A stretch of DNA of 64,000 nucleotides, taken from positions 39,828,401 through 39,892,400 of the forward strand of contig CM049317.1 of the NCBI GenBank assembly GCA_026874595.1, in the 5' to 3' direction. The DNA is from Sipunculus nudus. Its lineage: Eukaryota; Annelida; Sipuncula; Golfingiida; Sipunculidae. The notes under the pieces are model-generated. The model searched no databases and was not told the DNA's origin. It saw only the letters and a list, made by a program, of their open reading frames with translations. Position numbers and translations under genes: made by a program. Every line of letters starts with the position of its first letter. Position 1 is the first letter of the stretch. Shown in pieces: positions 1-11,232 of this stretch.

Positions 1-2000
1 TCCATCAGTGACATAGACAGTGTGATCAACATAAGTGACGATATCCTTGTAGATGGTAAATCAAAGGAGGCCCATGACACAGCGCTTCGAGCTGTACACA
101 GCGCTTCGAGCTGTGTTACAGTGTTTGCGTGAGAAAGGCCTCACACTGAACCTCAATAAATGTTTGTTCAACAAGACAAGGCTTGAGTACTTTGGCATGG
201 TCTTTTCATCGGATGGTGTTTCTTCGAATCCCAAGAAGGTTTCAGCCTTGAAGGAAGCAGATAGACCATCGAGCTGCTGAATTGCGTAGTCTGCTGGGAT
301 TAGCCAACTACTGTTCGAGATTTATACCCAACGTGGCGACTGTGGTCGAACCATAGCAAAGACTAACGCACAAAAAACGCTCAGTGGTTATGGGGCCAAG
401 AGCAAGACAGAGCCCTACAGTCACTCAAAGATTGTCTCACCAGTGACTTCGTCATGGCCTATTTTGACCCGAACAAGACCACGGAAATCATAGTCGATGC
501 AAGCCCAGCTGGACTAAGGGCTGTGCTTATACAGAAAGACGCAGTGAAACACGGAAAATCATAAGTTATGCCTCAAGATCATTGTCATCAGTAGAACGTA
601 GATATTCCCAAACTTAGAGAGAACCCTCGCCATCGTCTGGGCATGTGAGAAATTCCATCTCTACATTTTTTTGTCAAGATGTCACTGTACTCACTGACCA
701 TAAGCCTTTGACGTATATGTTTAGCAGACCTAGGATCAAATTGTCAACCAGATTAGAAAGGTGGTCACTTAGACTGCAACCGTACAGCATTACTATCATA
801 TACAAGCTGGGAAGAGATAATCCAGCGGATTATATGTCCCGTCATCCTAGCGCTCTGGACAAAGATAGCAGCCGGCAACAGAAAGTCGCTGAGGAATATG
901 TTGATTTATTATCAATCACGCTAAACCAAAAGCACTGACAATTGAAGAAATTCAGTCAGAGACCATGACTGACCCTACTTTACAGCCTGTTAGCAAAGCA
1001 ATCGAGACTGGACGCTGGTAGGAGCCAAGGAGCCGGTATCAATCAAAGTGATTTTCAGTTATTCAGAAAACTATGTGATGACCTGACAGTGAAACACCAG
1101 ATTGTCTTAAGGCAAAATCGACTAGTCATACCAAAGTTGTTGGAGAATAAAGTTATTGATCTAGCCCATGAAGGTCACCAGGGCGCATGGTGAAAAAAGC
1201 GTTGTTGCATTAAAAAGGTGTATATCCCTACTATGAGCCGTCAAGTTGAAGAGAAAGTACGATCATGTATACCATGACAAGCCGTGAACCTTAACAGTTG
1301 AGTGAACTACCGAAAAAACCTTGGCAAAAGGTCAGTAAGACTTCTGCGGACCATTCCCTTAGGGAAATTACCTTTTGGTCATCGTCGATGATTATTCTCG
1401 TTTTCCTGAAGCAGAGATAGTATCTTCTACGTCTTCGAGAGCTGTAATCCAAAAACTGGACATTGTTTTCGGCATATGGGATACAGGAAATAGTTCGATC
1501 TGACAATGACCCTCCGTTTAATGGTCATTAATTTGCCCAATTTGCTGATTATATGGGATTTAAGCATCACAAAGTGACTCCATATTTGCCTGAATCGAAC
1601 GAAGAGGTGGAACGATTCATGAGAACACTGGGGAAAGTCGTACAAACCGCGCAAATTGAAGGACTTACATGGAAATATGGGCTGTATACATTTCTAAGAA
1701 AATATAGGTCACCCCGCACAGCTCAACCAATATCTCCCTAGCTCAAGTGATGTCCAACCGGCAAATGAGGTGCAAGATTCCCTCACTGATATTTCTAAGT
1801 GACGAGATAAATATGGACAGCGATCACCAGGCAAAAGTTGAAATGAAAAGGGACGCCGAGCATCGTAGAAATATCAAGCCATTAACATTGAGAGAAGGCG
1901 ATACTGTCCTCGTGAAAAACGTGCAACAAGGCAAGCTCATTCCACCTAACAATCCTGAACCATACAGAGTGACTAAATTAAAAAAAGGAGTGATGTAATG
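1..2000 (+). pseudogene. Decayed Ty3/gypsy pol (RT end, RNase H, integrase)
   Basis: Broken pieces of one gypsy-type polyprotein lie in order on the plus strand. Around 53-280 is the end of the reverse transcriptase palm and thumb (LNLNKCLFNKTRLEYFGM, as in 'K C x F ... V x Y L G'). At 645-938 is the RNase H end, with DHKPLTYMF and the terminal GRDNPADYMSRHPS motif that closes gypsy RNase H. At 1553-1741 is an integrase core fragment (VTPYLPESNEEVERFMRTLG, carrying the catalytic Glu), and at 1747-1998 the integrase C-terminal tail (GDTVLVKNVQQGKLIP). Stops and frameshifts separate the pieces, and the catalytic YxDD would lie left of the window. It is a dead element with the usual RT-RH-IN order. 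I could not find an LTR boundary. Confidence 0.85.
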
Positions 2001-2984
2001 TACAGTATTCTATTTAGAATGTGTGTTTTAAGCATGGTAAAGAATATTCCGTAACACGCGAGATACAATATTCTTTGACACCGTGGACCTAAGATCAGAG
2101 GTCACTCCCAGGTTGTGTGATCTCAACGTGTGTGAAGCGGACGGGAATAAAAGTTCTTTGTTTGGACAATATACGGTGTTGTTCCGTTATTCGAGCACTC
2201 ATAAACGCCAGCTGGAAACGTTACAGGGTTGTGATGGGCAATTATTGTTGATGATCTATAAGCCATGGGTTTTGACTGGTTGTTATGGTTAAGGATGTAT
2301 AAACCATTGGTTGTGTTGGGGTGTTATCTGTTATCCATCTGGAACTTGGAGTTTCGTGCCATGACCATAACTCATAATGGGGTTACAGATGGAACCCGTG
2401 CTTTGTTCGGATGTCACGATGATTAGGACGCGCAATTATTTGATCTAATGAGGTCCACTTTTCAACGGTCAGATGTTTTGGACTCCAAAGATATTAGAAG
2501 AGAAAAAAGTATTGGGTAAGGCCTATGTTTATATATATTTTCAAGTGGAGAATGTCGAAGTTATCTGTCTAGATATTAACTGTCCAGCGACTTAATGTAC
2601 CCAATTAGTCTCAATCTGCGAACGAATATACGTTCACTTAATCTAAATGGAAAAAGGCCGATGATAAACATGCTATTGCGTGCATGATTTGTTGCAGTCA
2701 TAAGTAATACCAGTTCGTAGTAAAACATGTCATGAAGATTTAGAAATATTTTTAAACATCAGTTACCGAACAAAATTGTAAATTGGCTTCAATGATTGAA
2801 ACTAAACAGGCTGGACATTCATAACATCCTGTAGAGTGTTTACAGCACTCTAACTTCAGTCATTTCATTAAATTGTTCAACAAATCATTTATCTTACAAA
2901 GGGCGTAAGAACACATCGCAAAGCCTAGCTATTTTTAGCATAGCCAGTAAATGGGACAGATTGGAGCGCTGTCTTTGAAAACTA
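2001..2984. other. Non-coding stretch after the gypsy remnant
   Basis: I see no exon, RNA gene or clear repeat here. It may contain the 3' LTR of the preceding remnant, but with no second copy in the window this cannot be tested. Confidence 0.4.
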
Positions 2985-3320
2985 TTTAAATCGGGTTTTC
3001 ACCACATGCATGGGCCTGGGGGACAAAACGGACTCTCATAATGTTTTGTTACGCTCAATTGCACATTTACTGAAGGCGTTCTCTAATTAACATGGTGCTA
3101 TATTGACTAATTATTACCAAGCGTAGGCTTTATTAAAGTCACACATCCATTCTTCCTTTTTGCAGTAACCAGATACATCTGACTGGCTAGCAAGAGAGCA
3201 AATGAAATGCAGAAAGGATTTTTTTTCACTTGGAAAGGGCTGACGATTATAGTAAGTTGTTCCACAGTTATTCTCAAATTATTACGTGTCAAGTGTTAAT
3301 AATAAACATGGAATTGTGTA
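2985..3320 (+). repeat. Copy 1 of a diverged ~330-bp direct duplication
   Basis: This stretch is recognisably the same as 4755-5075. Both contain gaaggcgttctctaattaac, then CTTTTTGCAG or CTTTGCAGGAAT, a cagat(a/g)catctg(a/c)ct core, gggctgacgattata or ggactgacgattaca, and a tail with a tggaattgt box. The copies are strongly diverged and flank the Tigger-like element at 3513-4701. No coding frame is convincing in either. Confidence 0.65.
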
Positions 3321-3442
3321 TCACAACGCATAAATCTAAGATTGCTGTCTTTATTTACATCTGATTATGATGAACCTACAAATACATTTTAAAGAATAAC
3401 AAGGTTACTCATTGATTATATTTGTACATCGTTGTAATCCAA

Positions 3443-3445
<3 letters not shown>

Positions 3446-3512
<67 letters not shown>
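3446..3512. repeat. (TA)n microsatellite
   Basis: About 33 uninterrupted TA dinucleotides directly abut the left end of a TA-targeting transposon. Confidence 0.97.
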
Positions 3513-3515
<3 letters not shown>

Positions 3516-4701
3516 TTGAACCTCTCTTAGTGGGCACCTCTATAAAGTGGGCACCTCTATAAAGTGGGCACTTTTGGGCAGTCCCGTTTTTTCTTCTCTT
3601 TATTATGTTTAGCTAATGTGGGCACCTCTATATTCTGTAAAGTGGGCAGTTTTCCTGACCTAATGTGGGCACTTTTCAAGGTTGAACTATCTCCTTATAG
3701 GAACTTTGTAAGCCTTCTTTATAGCGCTTTTAAAGTTATAATATTAATTCTTAATTATTTAATTATAATATTCATTAATTTTAATAATAACAATCAAAAC
3801 AAATTAACCAAATTTAGAGGTGTACAAGTGAACATTGTATAATAGTGATTACTTGACTCAAGACTAAGCTTAGGATGCATGCATACTAATTAGATTAATA
3901 TGCCTGCATCGGCTCAAGTCAGAGATCACCAAAGACTAGATGCCCCTGTGCTAATTGATTAACATTTGTTTCTTTGGTTATCACGAGTATAAGAAGCCCT
4001 GCTCATTCACCAAATTAATACTTTGTGATGAGGTGACATAGCTAAATGCCCCTCTGGCCAATCACAGGTACATGCCCACTAGACCAGGGCAGTGTTTATT
4101 TAACAGTTGTTACATAGCGATTCATACTGTACATTTGAATTCTATTTCATAATCACAGTTACTGTTCACTTGTGAACGTGTCAACCCCAAATTCAAAAAG
4201 AAAAGATTTGACATTAGCTGAAAAAAGGTTATCTCATTAAAGAATGTTTTACTAAGATGAAAGTATTTAAATTAGTGACGTACTGTCTTTGCTAAATACC
4301 ACATGCTGCTTTGCCATTTTGTGCTTATAAGATATAACAAATTTGAATTAATATATATATATAAATATATTGAGGTTAGCTATCTTAGAGACCATTTGCA
4401 CACAGCTTCCTTTTATGGTGCTTATTTTTTGTCAACACTTTTATGTATTAATATACATATTTTCTAACAAATAGTTTGATAATTAAAAATGAATTGTCAC
4501 TGATAAACTTCATTAAATAAAGAGAGATGATACATGCAGTAAGTTAATTTAGTAATCTTAAAACATGAGTAAATATAGCAATATATCATACTAGGGGGCA
4601 TCACCCTATATGCTGGCCATTACCTTCATATAGTGGGCACTTCTATAAAGTGGGCACTTTGGTCCAGTCCCAAGGGTGCCCACATTATAGAGGTTCGACT
4701 G
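3513..4701 (+). mobile_element. Tigger/pogo-like non-autonomous DNA transposon
   Basis: The left end reads CAGTTGAACCTCTCTTAGTG and the reverse complement of the right end reads CAGTCGAACCTCTATAATGT, so the termini are imperfect inverted repeats of about 25 bp. Both are flanked by TA, the target duplicated by Tc1/mariner-superfamily elements. The subterminal words 'ctataaagtgggcact' and 'cagtccc' occur near both ends in the same orientation (about 3546-3586 and 4631-4672). There is no transposase frame, so the copy is non-autonomous (MITE-like, 1189 bp). Assignment to the pogo/Tigger branch rests on the CAGT..GAACCTCT terminal style and TA target, and is an inference. Confidence 0.8.
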
Positions 4702-4754
4702 TATATATATGCATTATATTTTGATTATGTTTATATTATGTTTTGGACTTTAGT

Positions 4755-5075
4755 ATTGTGGTTTTCAATACGTTTGGGCATGAGGGACAAAACTGAGTCT
4801 CTCAAGGTGTGGTCATGCTTAATTTACATTCGTTGAAGGCGTTCTCTAATTAACCTGGTGTTATAATTAATTGCTGCCAAGTACAGAATATAACAATCAA
4901 TTCTTTCCCTTTGCAGGAATCAGATGCATCTGCCTAGCTGCAAGAATGAATTGTTCCAAGTTGATTTTATTGTTGTGAAAGGACTGACGATTACAACATG
5001 GTGGGTTATTCCAGAGTTATTTCTAAATCATAAAAAATGTTGAGAATGCATATGGAATTGTTCATAACAAAGCAA
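4755..5075 (+). repeat. Copy 2 of the diverged direct duplication
   Basis: This is the partner of 2985-3320 and shares its ordered landmarks, including ggcgttctctaattaac and an internal CTTTGCAG. It lies about 1.7 kb downstream on the other side of the Tigger-like element. The transposon may have inserted into a spacer between two older copies. Confidence 0.65.
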
Positions 5076-5370
5076 AAAAAATAAAGATTCTTTGACTATG
5101 TTAACAACCTGTAATTACAAGGAGACTACAAATAATTTTAAAGAAAGGTAATAAATATTATAAGGTAATTAAGGAAATAAGGTAAATTACGTATTCTATA
5201 TGTTAATATACCTTTGTGTAAAAATACACGTATATTATGTTATAATATTTATTGAATTAATCAACTGCGGTTCATATAATTTAAACTATATCGTGTTAAT
5301 GACATTTCGGGAACCTTGCCAACACATTGTAAGGTTGCTGACATTTTCATTCGAAATACAATCTCCTCTC

Positions 5371-5406
5371 AGAGAGAGAGAGAGAAAGAAAGAGAGAGAG
5401 AGAGAG
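5371..5406. repeat. (GA)n microsatellite
   Basis: An AG dinucleotide run with two single-base interruptions. Confidence 0.95.
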
Positions 5407-5504
5407 GATTCCAATTATCGACTGTTTGCAGACCATGAAGCTTGCGTAACTTCTCTGTGTGTGCCTGTTTAGGCGAGGGCAACTGTGTGACAGAAATTTA
5501 CGGG

Positions 5505-5527
5505 ATATATATATATATATATATATA
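5505..5527. repeat. (TA)n microsatellite, short
   Basis: About 11 TA units. Confidence 0.9.
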
Positions 5528-6300
5528 CGTTTGAATATTTATCTATCTTTTTTTATTGATGTATCTCATCTCTTATTTTCCAGATCGATTCTCCGTACCC
5601 TTCCTTATCCAGTACGCACCACCCAATTAAGGGATATCTTGACACAGAATCACTGATTATTTCAACCGATATGTTTCGGAGTTTATCGCCAATCACACAT
5701 CTCATCGATTCTACGCAGAGATATCGTTTTCGATGGAGACTTGTATACGTAGAAACAATACATTTGCCCAAGGGACTTGTGTACGTTTGAATCGCTCACT
5801 AGGGAGTATCAGCTGTTCTAGCCATACAAACATCGTATTAGGCACTTAGCATCACCTGTTGTCTGTCGATTATATGTTGTTACGACTTCATATAATTTTG
5901 TTTTGTAAAACAGACAAGTATTATTTTTATAATACAGATTTTCTACATAAGAGGACCTGGACTCACAAGAGATAACCAGACACCTAAGAATGCACAAACA
6001 AGTCATCAATAATATATTCTTGATGTACAGCTATCAAACCCACAAAGAACAGCACACTCTGGGGCACCTTGGAGGTTCATTCTTGTAGGCTTTTTATGTG
6101 CGTGCGGGTAAGACAGCATTGCGAAGTATGCAATTTCATTTTTAGTATATATACAAAAATTCTTGTAGGCAAAACATAACATTAATCTGAAGTGTCATAG
6201 ACTGAAAGATTCCAAGAGAATTGAATTTAGAAGTTCTAATTTTGAGAAATGACTCGGAACTGTGTGAGGTGTTCACGAACTGTGTATCGCAAATGCCCAG
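5528..6300. other. Non-coding stretch
   Basis: There are short chance reading frames on both strands, but no splice-flanked exon or repeat that I can support. Confidence 0.4.
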
Positions 6301-6312
6301 TTATATTATTTA

Positions 6313-6545
6313 GGTGCTAGGGTCCTGCGCGGGCCGAAAAATTGAAAACGCATCCGCCCCGCATCATGCCCTGATAGCCCGCAGCCCGCCCCGCCATCAA
6401 AGAAAAAAATTCAGCCCGCCATGCCCCGCATTTACTATGATTCTTTCAGCTCGCACCCGCCCTGCAAAATTTTCTTTCCGTCCGCACCCGCCCCGCATGT
6501 TTCAAGTTTCCGGCCCACAGTCCAGCCCGCAAAATAATTTAAAAC
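6313..6545. repeat. CCCGCC-rich interspersed repeat fragment
   Basis: Within AT-rich surroundings this 230-bp block repeats words such as cccgccccgc, gcacccgccc and cagcccgc, and starts with TAGGGTCCTGCGCGGGCCGA. That start resembles the GC-rich ends of some hAT-type non-autonomous elements, but I cannot find a matching inverted end, so the class is uncertain. The 103-residue frame across it (Pro/Arg/His-rich) reflects the base composition and is not a gene. Confidence 0.45.
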
Positions 6546-7479
6546 ATTTTTCGGATCCAAAGGTTTATATAAAAAGAATATTTACATCACATATATCAGC
6601 CACGCTTATTATTAATTTATATTAAACATTTCACGATTGGAATGAAAAATTAATTTTAATACGTTTTAGCTATCATTCAGACCGTAATTCATAAAATATT
6701 TTAAAAGACATGTTTGATTGCTTAATTGGATTTAATATATACATAATAATGTAACACACCTTAAATATGTTTGATATTTTACAGGGGAAATAAACAAACA
6801 TTTGGTTTTATTGAGTCTGTTTCTACTTAAATTTATAAAAAAGTAAAGAAAAAATAGATTTCTTTAAAGTATGTGTACCCAATGTTACCCTTTGGAATAG
6901 TATTGGCTAATCACAAGCCATCAAACTAACGAGATGTGTTGCTGGTTAAATTTTTTTCAGTCATATTCTGCTAATTAGCTGAAACTGAGACAAATCAGGT
7001 TAAGGGGTTTTCTGATCGATGTGGCAATAGGTTCAGGATGTTCATTGAGATCTAGACATGGCCACAGCCTTGTTTCTTATAGCAATCATCAACACATTAT
7101 GCTGTGACCAGCCAGTGGTCAATGTCAGTTACAATTAGACAGCACACGGAGTTACAATTAGATAAGGAGTCCACCTTAGGATTTGTGCAGTTCATATGCT
7201 AATGATTTTTGGCTGTTGCACATTTTTCACAGGTGGATCTTTACAACTATATAAAAATGTGTTTCCTTAACAGACGTGTTTTCATTTCAACTGTGAGGAT
7301 TCTTCATATTGACAGGATACAAGTATAAACATGATTTTCAGCTATTATCCTTGCAGTTGCCCACTTTCTATGAGAAATGTTTTATAATTTTTCATATTAT
7401 CTATCAACACTGTTTACCTTAAATATGGATATATGATGTGATTAATTTATCCTAAACGTATGATATGACATCCAAGACT
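6546..7479. other. AT-rich non-coding stretch
   Basis: Nothing identifiable: no exon, structured repeat or RNA gene. Confidence 0.4.
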
Positions 7480-7489
7480 GTTTTCTAAA

Positions 7490-7790
7490 ATAACCCTGCA
7501 TTTAAGGTTCTATAAAGAACCCTACACACAGGTTCCACTGAGAACCTTTCAAGGTTCCCCACTCAGTCCATCGTGAATGACCTTGGGGGGGGGGTCCTCA
7601 CATAGAACCTCTTAAGAGGTTTTACATAGAACCTTACAAGTTCCATAAACGAAACCTCGGGAGGTTCCAAAAAGATCCCCGTTTTTAAGGATCCAGCTGG
7701 AACCTTAATAGGTGTATCACTCAGTCCAGTCTGAATAGCCCTTTTTGGTTCTAATTGGATACCCTTTTTCTTAGAGTGTAGCCTCACTGG
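7490..7790. repeat. GGTTC/GAACC inverted-motif repeat (MITE-like)
   Basis: The block is built from short inverted words such as AAGGTTCTATAAAGAACC, aggttccactgagaacc, tagaacctcttaagaggttt and ggtatccaattagaacc. It ends close to CTTAGAGTGTAG. This layout of nested GGTTCT/AGAACC palindromes is known from small TTAA-type DNA elements in animals. Exact borders and family are unproven. The 92-residue minus-strand frame here is a by-product. Confidence 0.5.
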
Positions 7791-7904
7791 TTGTATAGAG
7801 AATAGAAACGAAACATCAGGGAGACGGAATAAGAATCCCATTACTGGCTACTTTTAAATTTCTCACAAATGGTCTCAGCTACTTTCTCACTTTCTTATTT
7901 ATAG

Positions 7905-7943
7905 CGAGAAGAAAGGCAAAGCCCAGGAAGCCCTCCCCTGTCA
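7905..7943 (+). CDS. Gene A exon (39 bp): RRKAKPRKPSPV
   Basis: A 39-bp microexon. The acceptor is a pyrimidine-rich tract ending TTATTTATAG and the donor is a perfect GTAAGT. It begins with the last two bases of a split codon and ends with the first base of another. That base joins the GA opening the next exon to give Arg. The frame reads RRKAKPRKPSPV, a basic, proline-rich linker. The other two frames are also open over so short a stretch. This one is chosen because it alone continues into the open frame of the next exon. Confidence 0.6.
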
Positions 7944-8399
7944 GTAAGTCACACTGTATAGACATAATACACAGGGAGAATAATGTGAGAGAAAAACCTC
8001 ACCGAGCAAAAGTAGTTCCTAAAGCAGCAAAATAAGGCAATTTGATAATTGTTTTAGTCGTTTAGAAGCGCCGTTATCTGGTAACACAGGTAATTTAATT
8101 GAAATATAATTTCATTAACATAATGTAAAACTAGTACACGATGTGTCATTATATGCACGATCATGTTCATTTGAATTAAACAAAACTTCTGACATCCGGC
8201 CTTTTATTGAAGTATAAGCCAAAATACCAATTGTTTATTGTACACGTATAGATAAATAATGTTGCAGCGGCCTTCTTAACCAATGGTTAGTTCGTAAAAA
8301 TGCGACACACTATGAAGAGGTCATATAAAATGCAAGGAATAATTCTGACATGGTGCCATGATTATAGAATGAAGTTATAAAATCATTTTTCTCACGTAG

Positions 8400-8465
8400 G
8401 AAATGCGTACATGCTTCCTGACAAATCTGGCAGTTACCTGCCCAAGTACCCCTTTCCTGGTCCAG
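8400..8465 (+). CDS. Gene A exon (66 bp): NAYMLPDKSGSYLPKYPFPGP
   Basis: Acceptor TTTTTCTCACGTAG, donor GTTGGT. The exon is phase 1 at both ends. It reads NAYMLPDKSGSYLP followed by KYPFPGP, a Pro/Tyr-rich segment. The second frame has a stop and the third fails to join its neighbours. It lies between the 39-bp exon and the exon at 9117, with the SINE in the following intron. The product is not recognised. Confidence 0.65.
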
Positions 8466-8567
8466 GTTGGTATATTACAGCTAAATGGTCCTCAAACCAC
8501 AGGCGCCGATAATCACCAATGGAACTTGTTTCAAAGACAAATAGTAATATAAGTCATTATATAAGTG

Positions 8568-8800
8568 GAACCTGGACAGCTGAGTGGTAAAACGCTCGGC
8601 CTTCTCCGCTGGCGACCCGGGTTCGATTCTCGGCGTGGCTATGAGAGTGGGTTGTAGTTGCCCGTCCAAGGTCGGTGGTTTTCTCCGGGTACTCCGGTTT
8701 CATCCACCCTTACCGATTACTGAGCGCCAACATCTGAGCCATGGAGAGTGCCTCGTATTAGTTATTATAACTAGTTGTACAATCCATGTAAAATAAAAAA
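8568..8800 (+). mobile_element. tRNA-derived SINE
   Basis: A polymerase III A-box-like segment (TGAGTGGTAAAACGCTCGG, 8581-8599) and a consensus B box (GGGTTCGATTC, 8619-8629) form a tRNA-like head. Behind it comes GGTTTTCTCCGGGTACTCCG (8679-8698), a core shared by many SINEs of molluscs and other marine animals, then a tail with an A-rich end (aaaataaaaaaag). The tRNA part has no intact cloverleaf, so it is a SINE and not a tRNA gene. I found no clear target-site duplication. The 62- and 70-residue frames across it are artefacts. Confidence 0.8.
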
Positions 8801-9116
8801 AGTTTATATTTAATATCAGTTAAAGAGTATGAGAATATACACATTTTGCAAGGCTGCATTTGAGCAAGTGTCAATGGTGATGTCATGCGCCTCGCGTTCT
8901 CCGAAACAAGAGATTCCTTGTCTCTGTTCTTGCTCTACTGTTTGAGTATTCAACGTTAAAAGTTTCTTCTAAAAACATTGCATGATAGAAAACTATTTAG
9001 GTTAATGGCAAAATAATACTTTAAATCCTTGAATGAACGTTTAACTTAACTTAGTGGCGAGTGTATAATAAAAGAGGTTAGACAGTTGGGTTGACTTGGA
9101 TATCTGTGACTGGCAG

Positions 9117-9202
9117 CTTTACTCAGGAAGTTCCGCCACGCTGCCTATGCTGCCGTCTTCACAAAAATCATGTGGTCGAAGATCAGACACCTCAGCTACA
9201 CG
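9117..9202 (+). CDS. Gene A exon (86 bp): LLRKFRHAAYAAVF...
   Basis: The first two bases complete an Ala codon begun in the previous exon. The exon then reads LLRKFRHAAYAAVFTKIM and WSKIRHLSYT and ends in phase 0 at donor GTGAGT. The acceptor (GTGACTGGCAG) has a weak pyrimidine tract. An alternative acceptor eleven bases on (CTTTACTCAG) leaves a second frame open, but that frame hits a stop in the next exon, so the first is preferred. The peptide is strongly basic and helix-like. The following intron is about 16 kb. Confidence 0.7.
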
Positions 9203-9408
9203 GTGAGTTCTTCAATTCATTTGCTGACCAGGTACATATGATTTGTTTTTGTTTCGTAATTTGGATGTGACAAAAAGTGTAGTAACACTTATAATCACAA
9301 TGTGTTAATTTATCAGCGCGGATCTTACGAATCCACGAAGGTTAACATGTTAGATTTCATGTCATGAAGTTATTTTTTTAGAAATAACTGGTAATATATA
9401 TATATATA

Positions 9409-10186
9409 CAGTAGAACGCCTGTATTACGGTCACCATCGGGACTGGATGAAAGTGGCCTTAATACAGGAGTGGCCGTTATACAGGACTTGACCAGGATGG
9501 GAGAGTTACGATGTTACACGAAACAAAGTTCAAATCTTTATTACAATCAACAAAATAAACGTATACACAGAGTATTAGTATAATTACTGTTATCAGTAAA
9601 AAATATTTTAAAAAATTACAATCACGTCAACCCTATTTATAACAATTACCAACAATATATACAAATACAGTGTTTGTTATTAAACTACAAACAGATTGTA
9701 TATCAATAATATTTGTACAAATGTTGAGAAGCTCTTTGTATCTATCAAAGCATACTAACACCCTGATTAAGATCCGCCTCGCACGACTGATTCCCAAACA
9801 TACACGCTGGTGTACACATGCCTTACTAGTGTGCATACTAATACGGCTGAGGGGGGTAGTGCGACGCTGGCTCCGTGTCAAACATCTCAGTCACGGTCGA
9901 GTGGCTCCAGGTACTCGTTAACAGAGAGGAATATGTGAGAGCGGACATGAGGTAATGAAATTGAGGGCAATTGTTGAGCCCGTGTCAGGAGTCACCCCTG
10001 ACCGTAATTGACGCTTTTCCCGGCCTGCGGGACCGAGAGACCTGGCCGTAATAGGGAATAGAGGAGTGGCCGTAATTGACAACAAAATGATTATGAAATA
10101 TAACGGTCGAAAATTCGGGACCGGAAAATCTGACCTTTATAGACGTATTGACCGTTATTGAAGCGTGGCCGTTAGCAGGCGTTCTA

Positions 10187-10189
<3 letters not shown>
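9409..10189 (+). mobile_element. Second Tigger/pogo-like non-autonomous element
   Basis: The left terminus is CAGTAGAACGCCTGTATTAC. The reverse complement of the right terminus is CAGTAGAACGCCTGCTAACG, followed in both by a (g)gtcac / gccac word. TA flanks both ends and both ends touch (TA)n runs. Internal words such as 'agtggccgt' and 'ttatacagga' recur near both ends. It is 781 bp without a transposase. It belongs to a different subfamily from 3513-4701 but has the same architecture. Confidence 0.85.

Positions 10190-10244
<55 letters not shown>
10190..10244. repeat. (TA)n microsatellite
   Basis: About 27 TA units, continuous with the TA at the right end of the transposon. Confidence 0.95.
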
Positions 10245-10246
<2 letters not shown>

Positions 10247-11085
10247 CTGATACATGATCACTTATATACATAAGCTGTCTGACAGAAACACAAGGTAATG
10301 TACATGTATATCAGCTGTCTGACTGATACACGAGGTATTGTGGATAACAGCTGTCTGACTGATAAACAAGTAATTGTGTATATCAGCTGTCTGGCTGATA
10401 CACAAGGGCTTGTGTATATCAGCTGTCTGGCTGATACACAAGGTATTGTGTATATCAGCTGTTTGACTGATACACAAGGTATTGTGTTTAACAGATGTCT
10501 GACTGATACACGAGGTATTGTGTTTATCAGCTGTCTGACAAATACACAAGGTAACGTGCATATCAGCTGCTTGAATGATACAAGCGGTATTGCGTATGTC
10601 AGTTGTTTGACTTAAACACAATGTATTGTGTATATCAGCTGTCTAAATAATACACACGTTTTCTGAATGATTCACTAGGTATTGTGTATACAGCTGTCTG
10701 GCTAATACACAAGTTATTGTGCATATTAGCTATCTGATTGATACACAAGGTATTGTGTATATCAACTGGCTGACTGATACACGAGTTATGTGTATATCTG
10801 CTGTCTGACTGGTACAATCGGTATTGTGTATATCAGCTGTCTCACTGAAACACAAGGTATTGTGTATATCAGCTGTCTGGCTGATACACAAGGGCTTGTG
10901 TATATCAGCTGTCTGGCTGATACACAAGGACCTGTGTATATCAGCTGTCTGGCTGATACACAAGGTATTGTGTATATCAGCTGTTTGACTGATACACAAG
11001 GTATTGTGTATATCAGCTGTTTGGCTGATTCAGAAGTTTTTGTATATATCAGCTGTCTGACTGATGCACAAGATATTGTTTATAC
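10245..11085. repeat. 36-bp minisatellite, about 23 copies
   Basis: Tandem units of 36 bp, with some degenerate or shortened ones near 10640-10800. Each unit holds two small inverted repeats in series: TATCAG-(8)-CTGATA and ACACAA-GGTA-TTGTGT. Because 36 is divisible by three and the unit is nearly self-complementary, both strands stay open over long stretches with 12-residue periods (VYISCLTDTQGI on plus, CISQTADIHNTL on minus). I read these as consequences of the repeat and not as genes. It lies in the 16-kb intron of gene A. A smaller array of the same family is at 24690-24890. Confidence 0.95.
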
Positions 11086-11232
11086 TGAAGATTCAGAAAC
11101 ATTAGTTGGGATTTTATTTTCGTGGTTTTCGTGGGTAAAGGTTATCCACGAATTAAAGATTCCAACAATCAAAAAATCATACGGGCAGAGAATATCTTAA
11201 CTGCAGCTGGTGGTCGACTTCATCTATATATA

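Noticed and set aside
6314-6625. 103-residue Pro/Arg/His-rich protein
   Set aside because: It comes from the CCCGCC-rich repeat composition and has no supporting context.
8581-8640. tRNA gene
   Set aside because: It has A- and B-box matches but no intact cloverleaf, and the SINE core follows directly.
10262-10999. Repeat proteins on either strand of the 36-bp array
   Set aside because: Both strands are open because the unit is nearly self-complementary and 36 is divisible by three.
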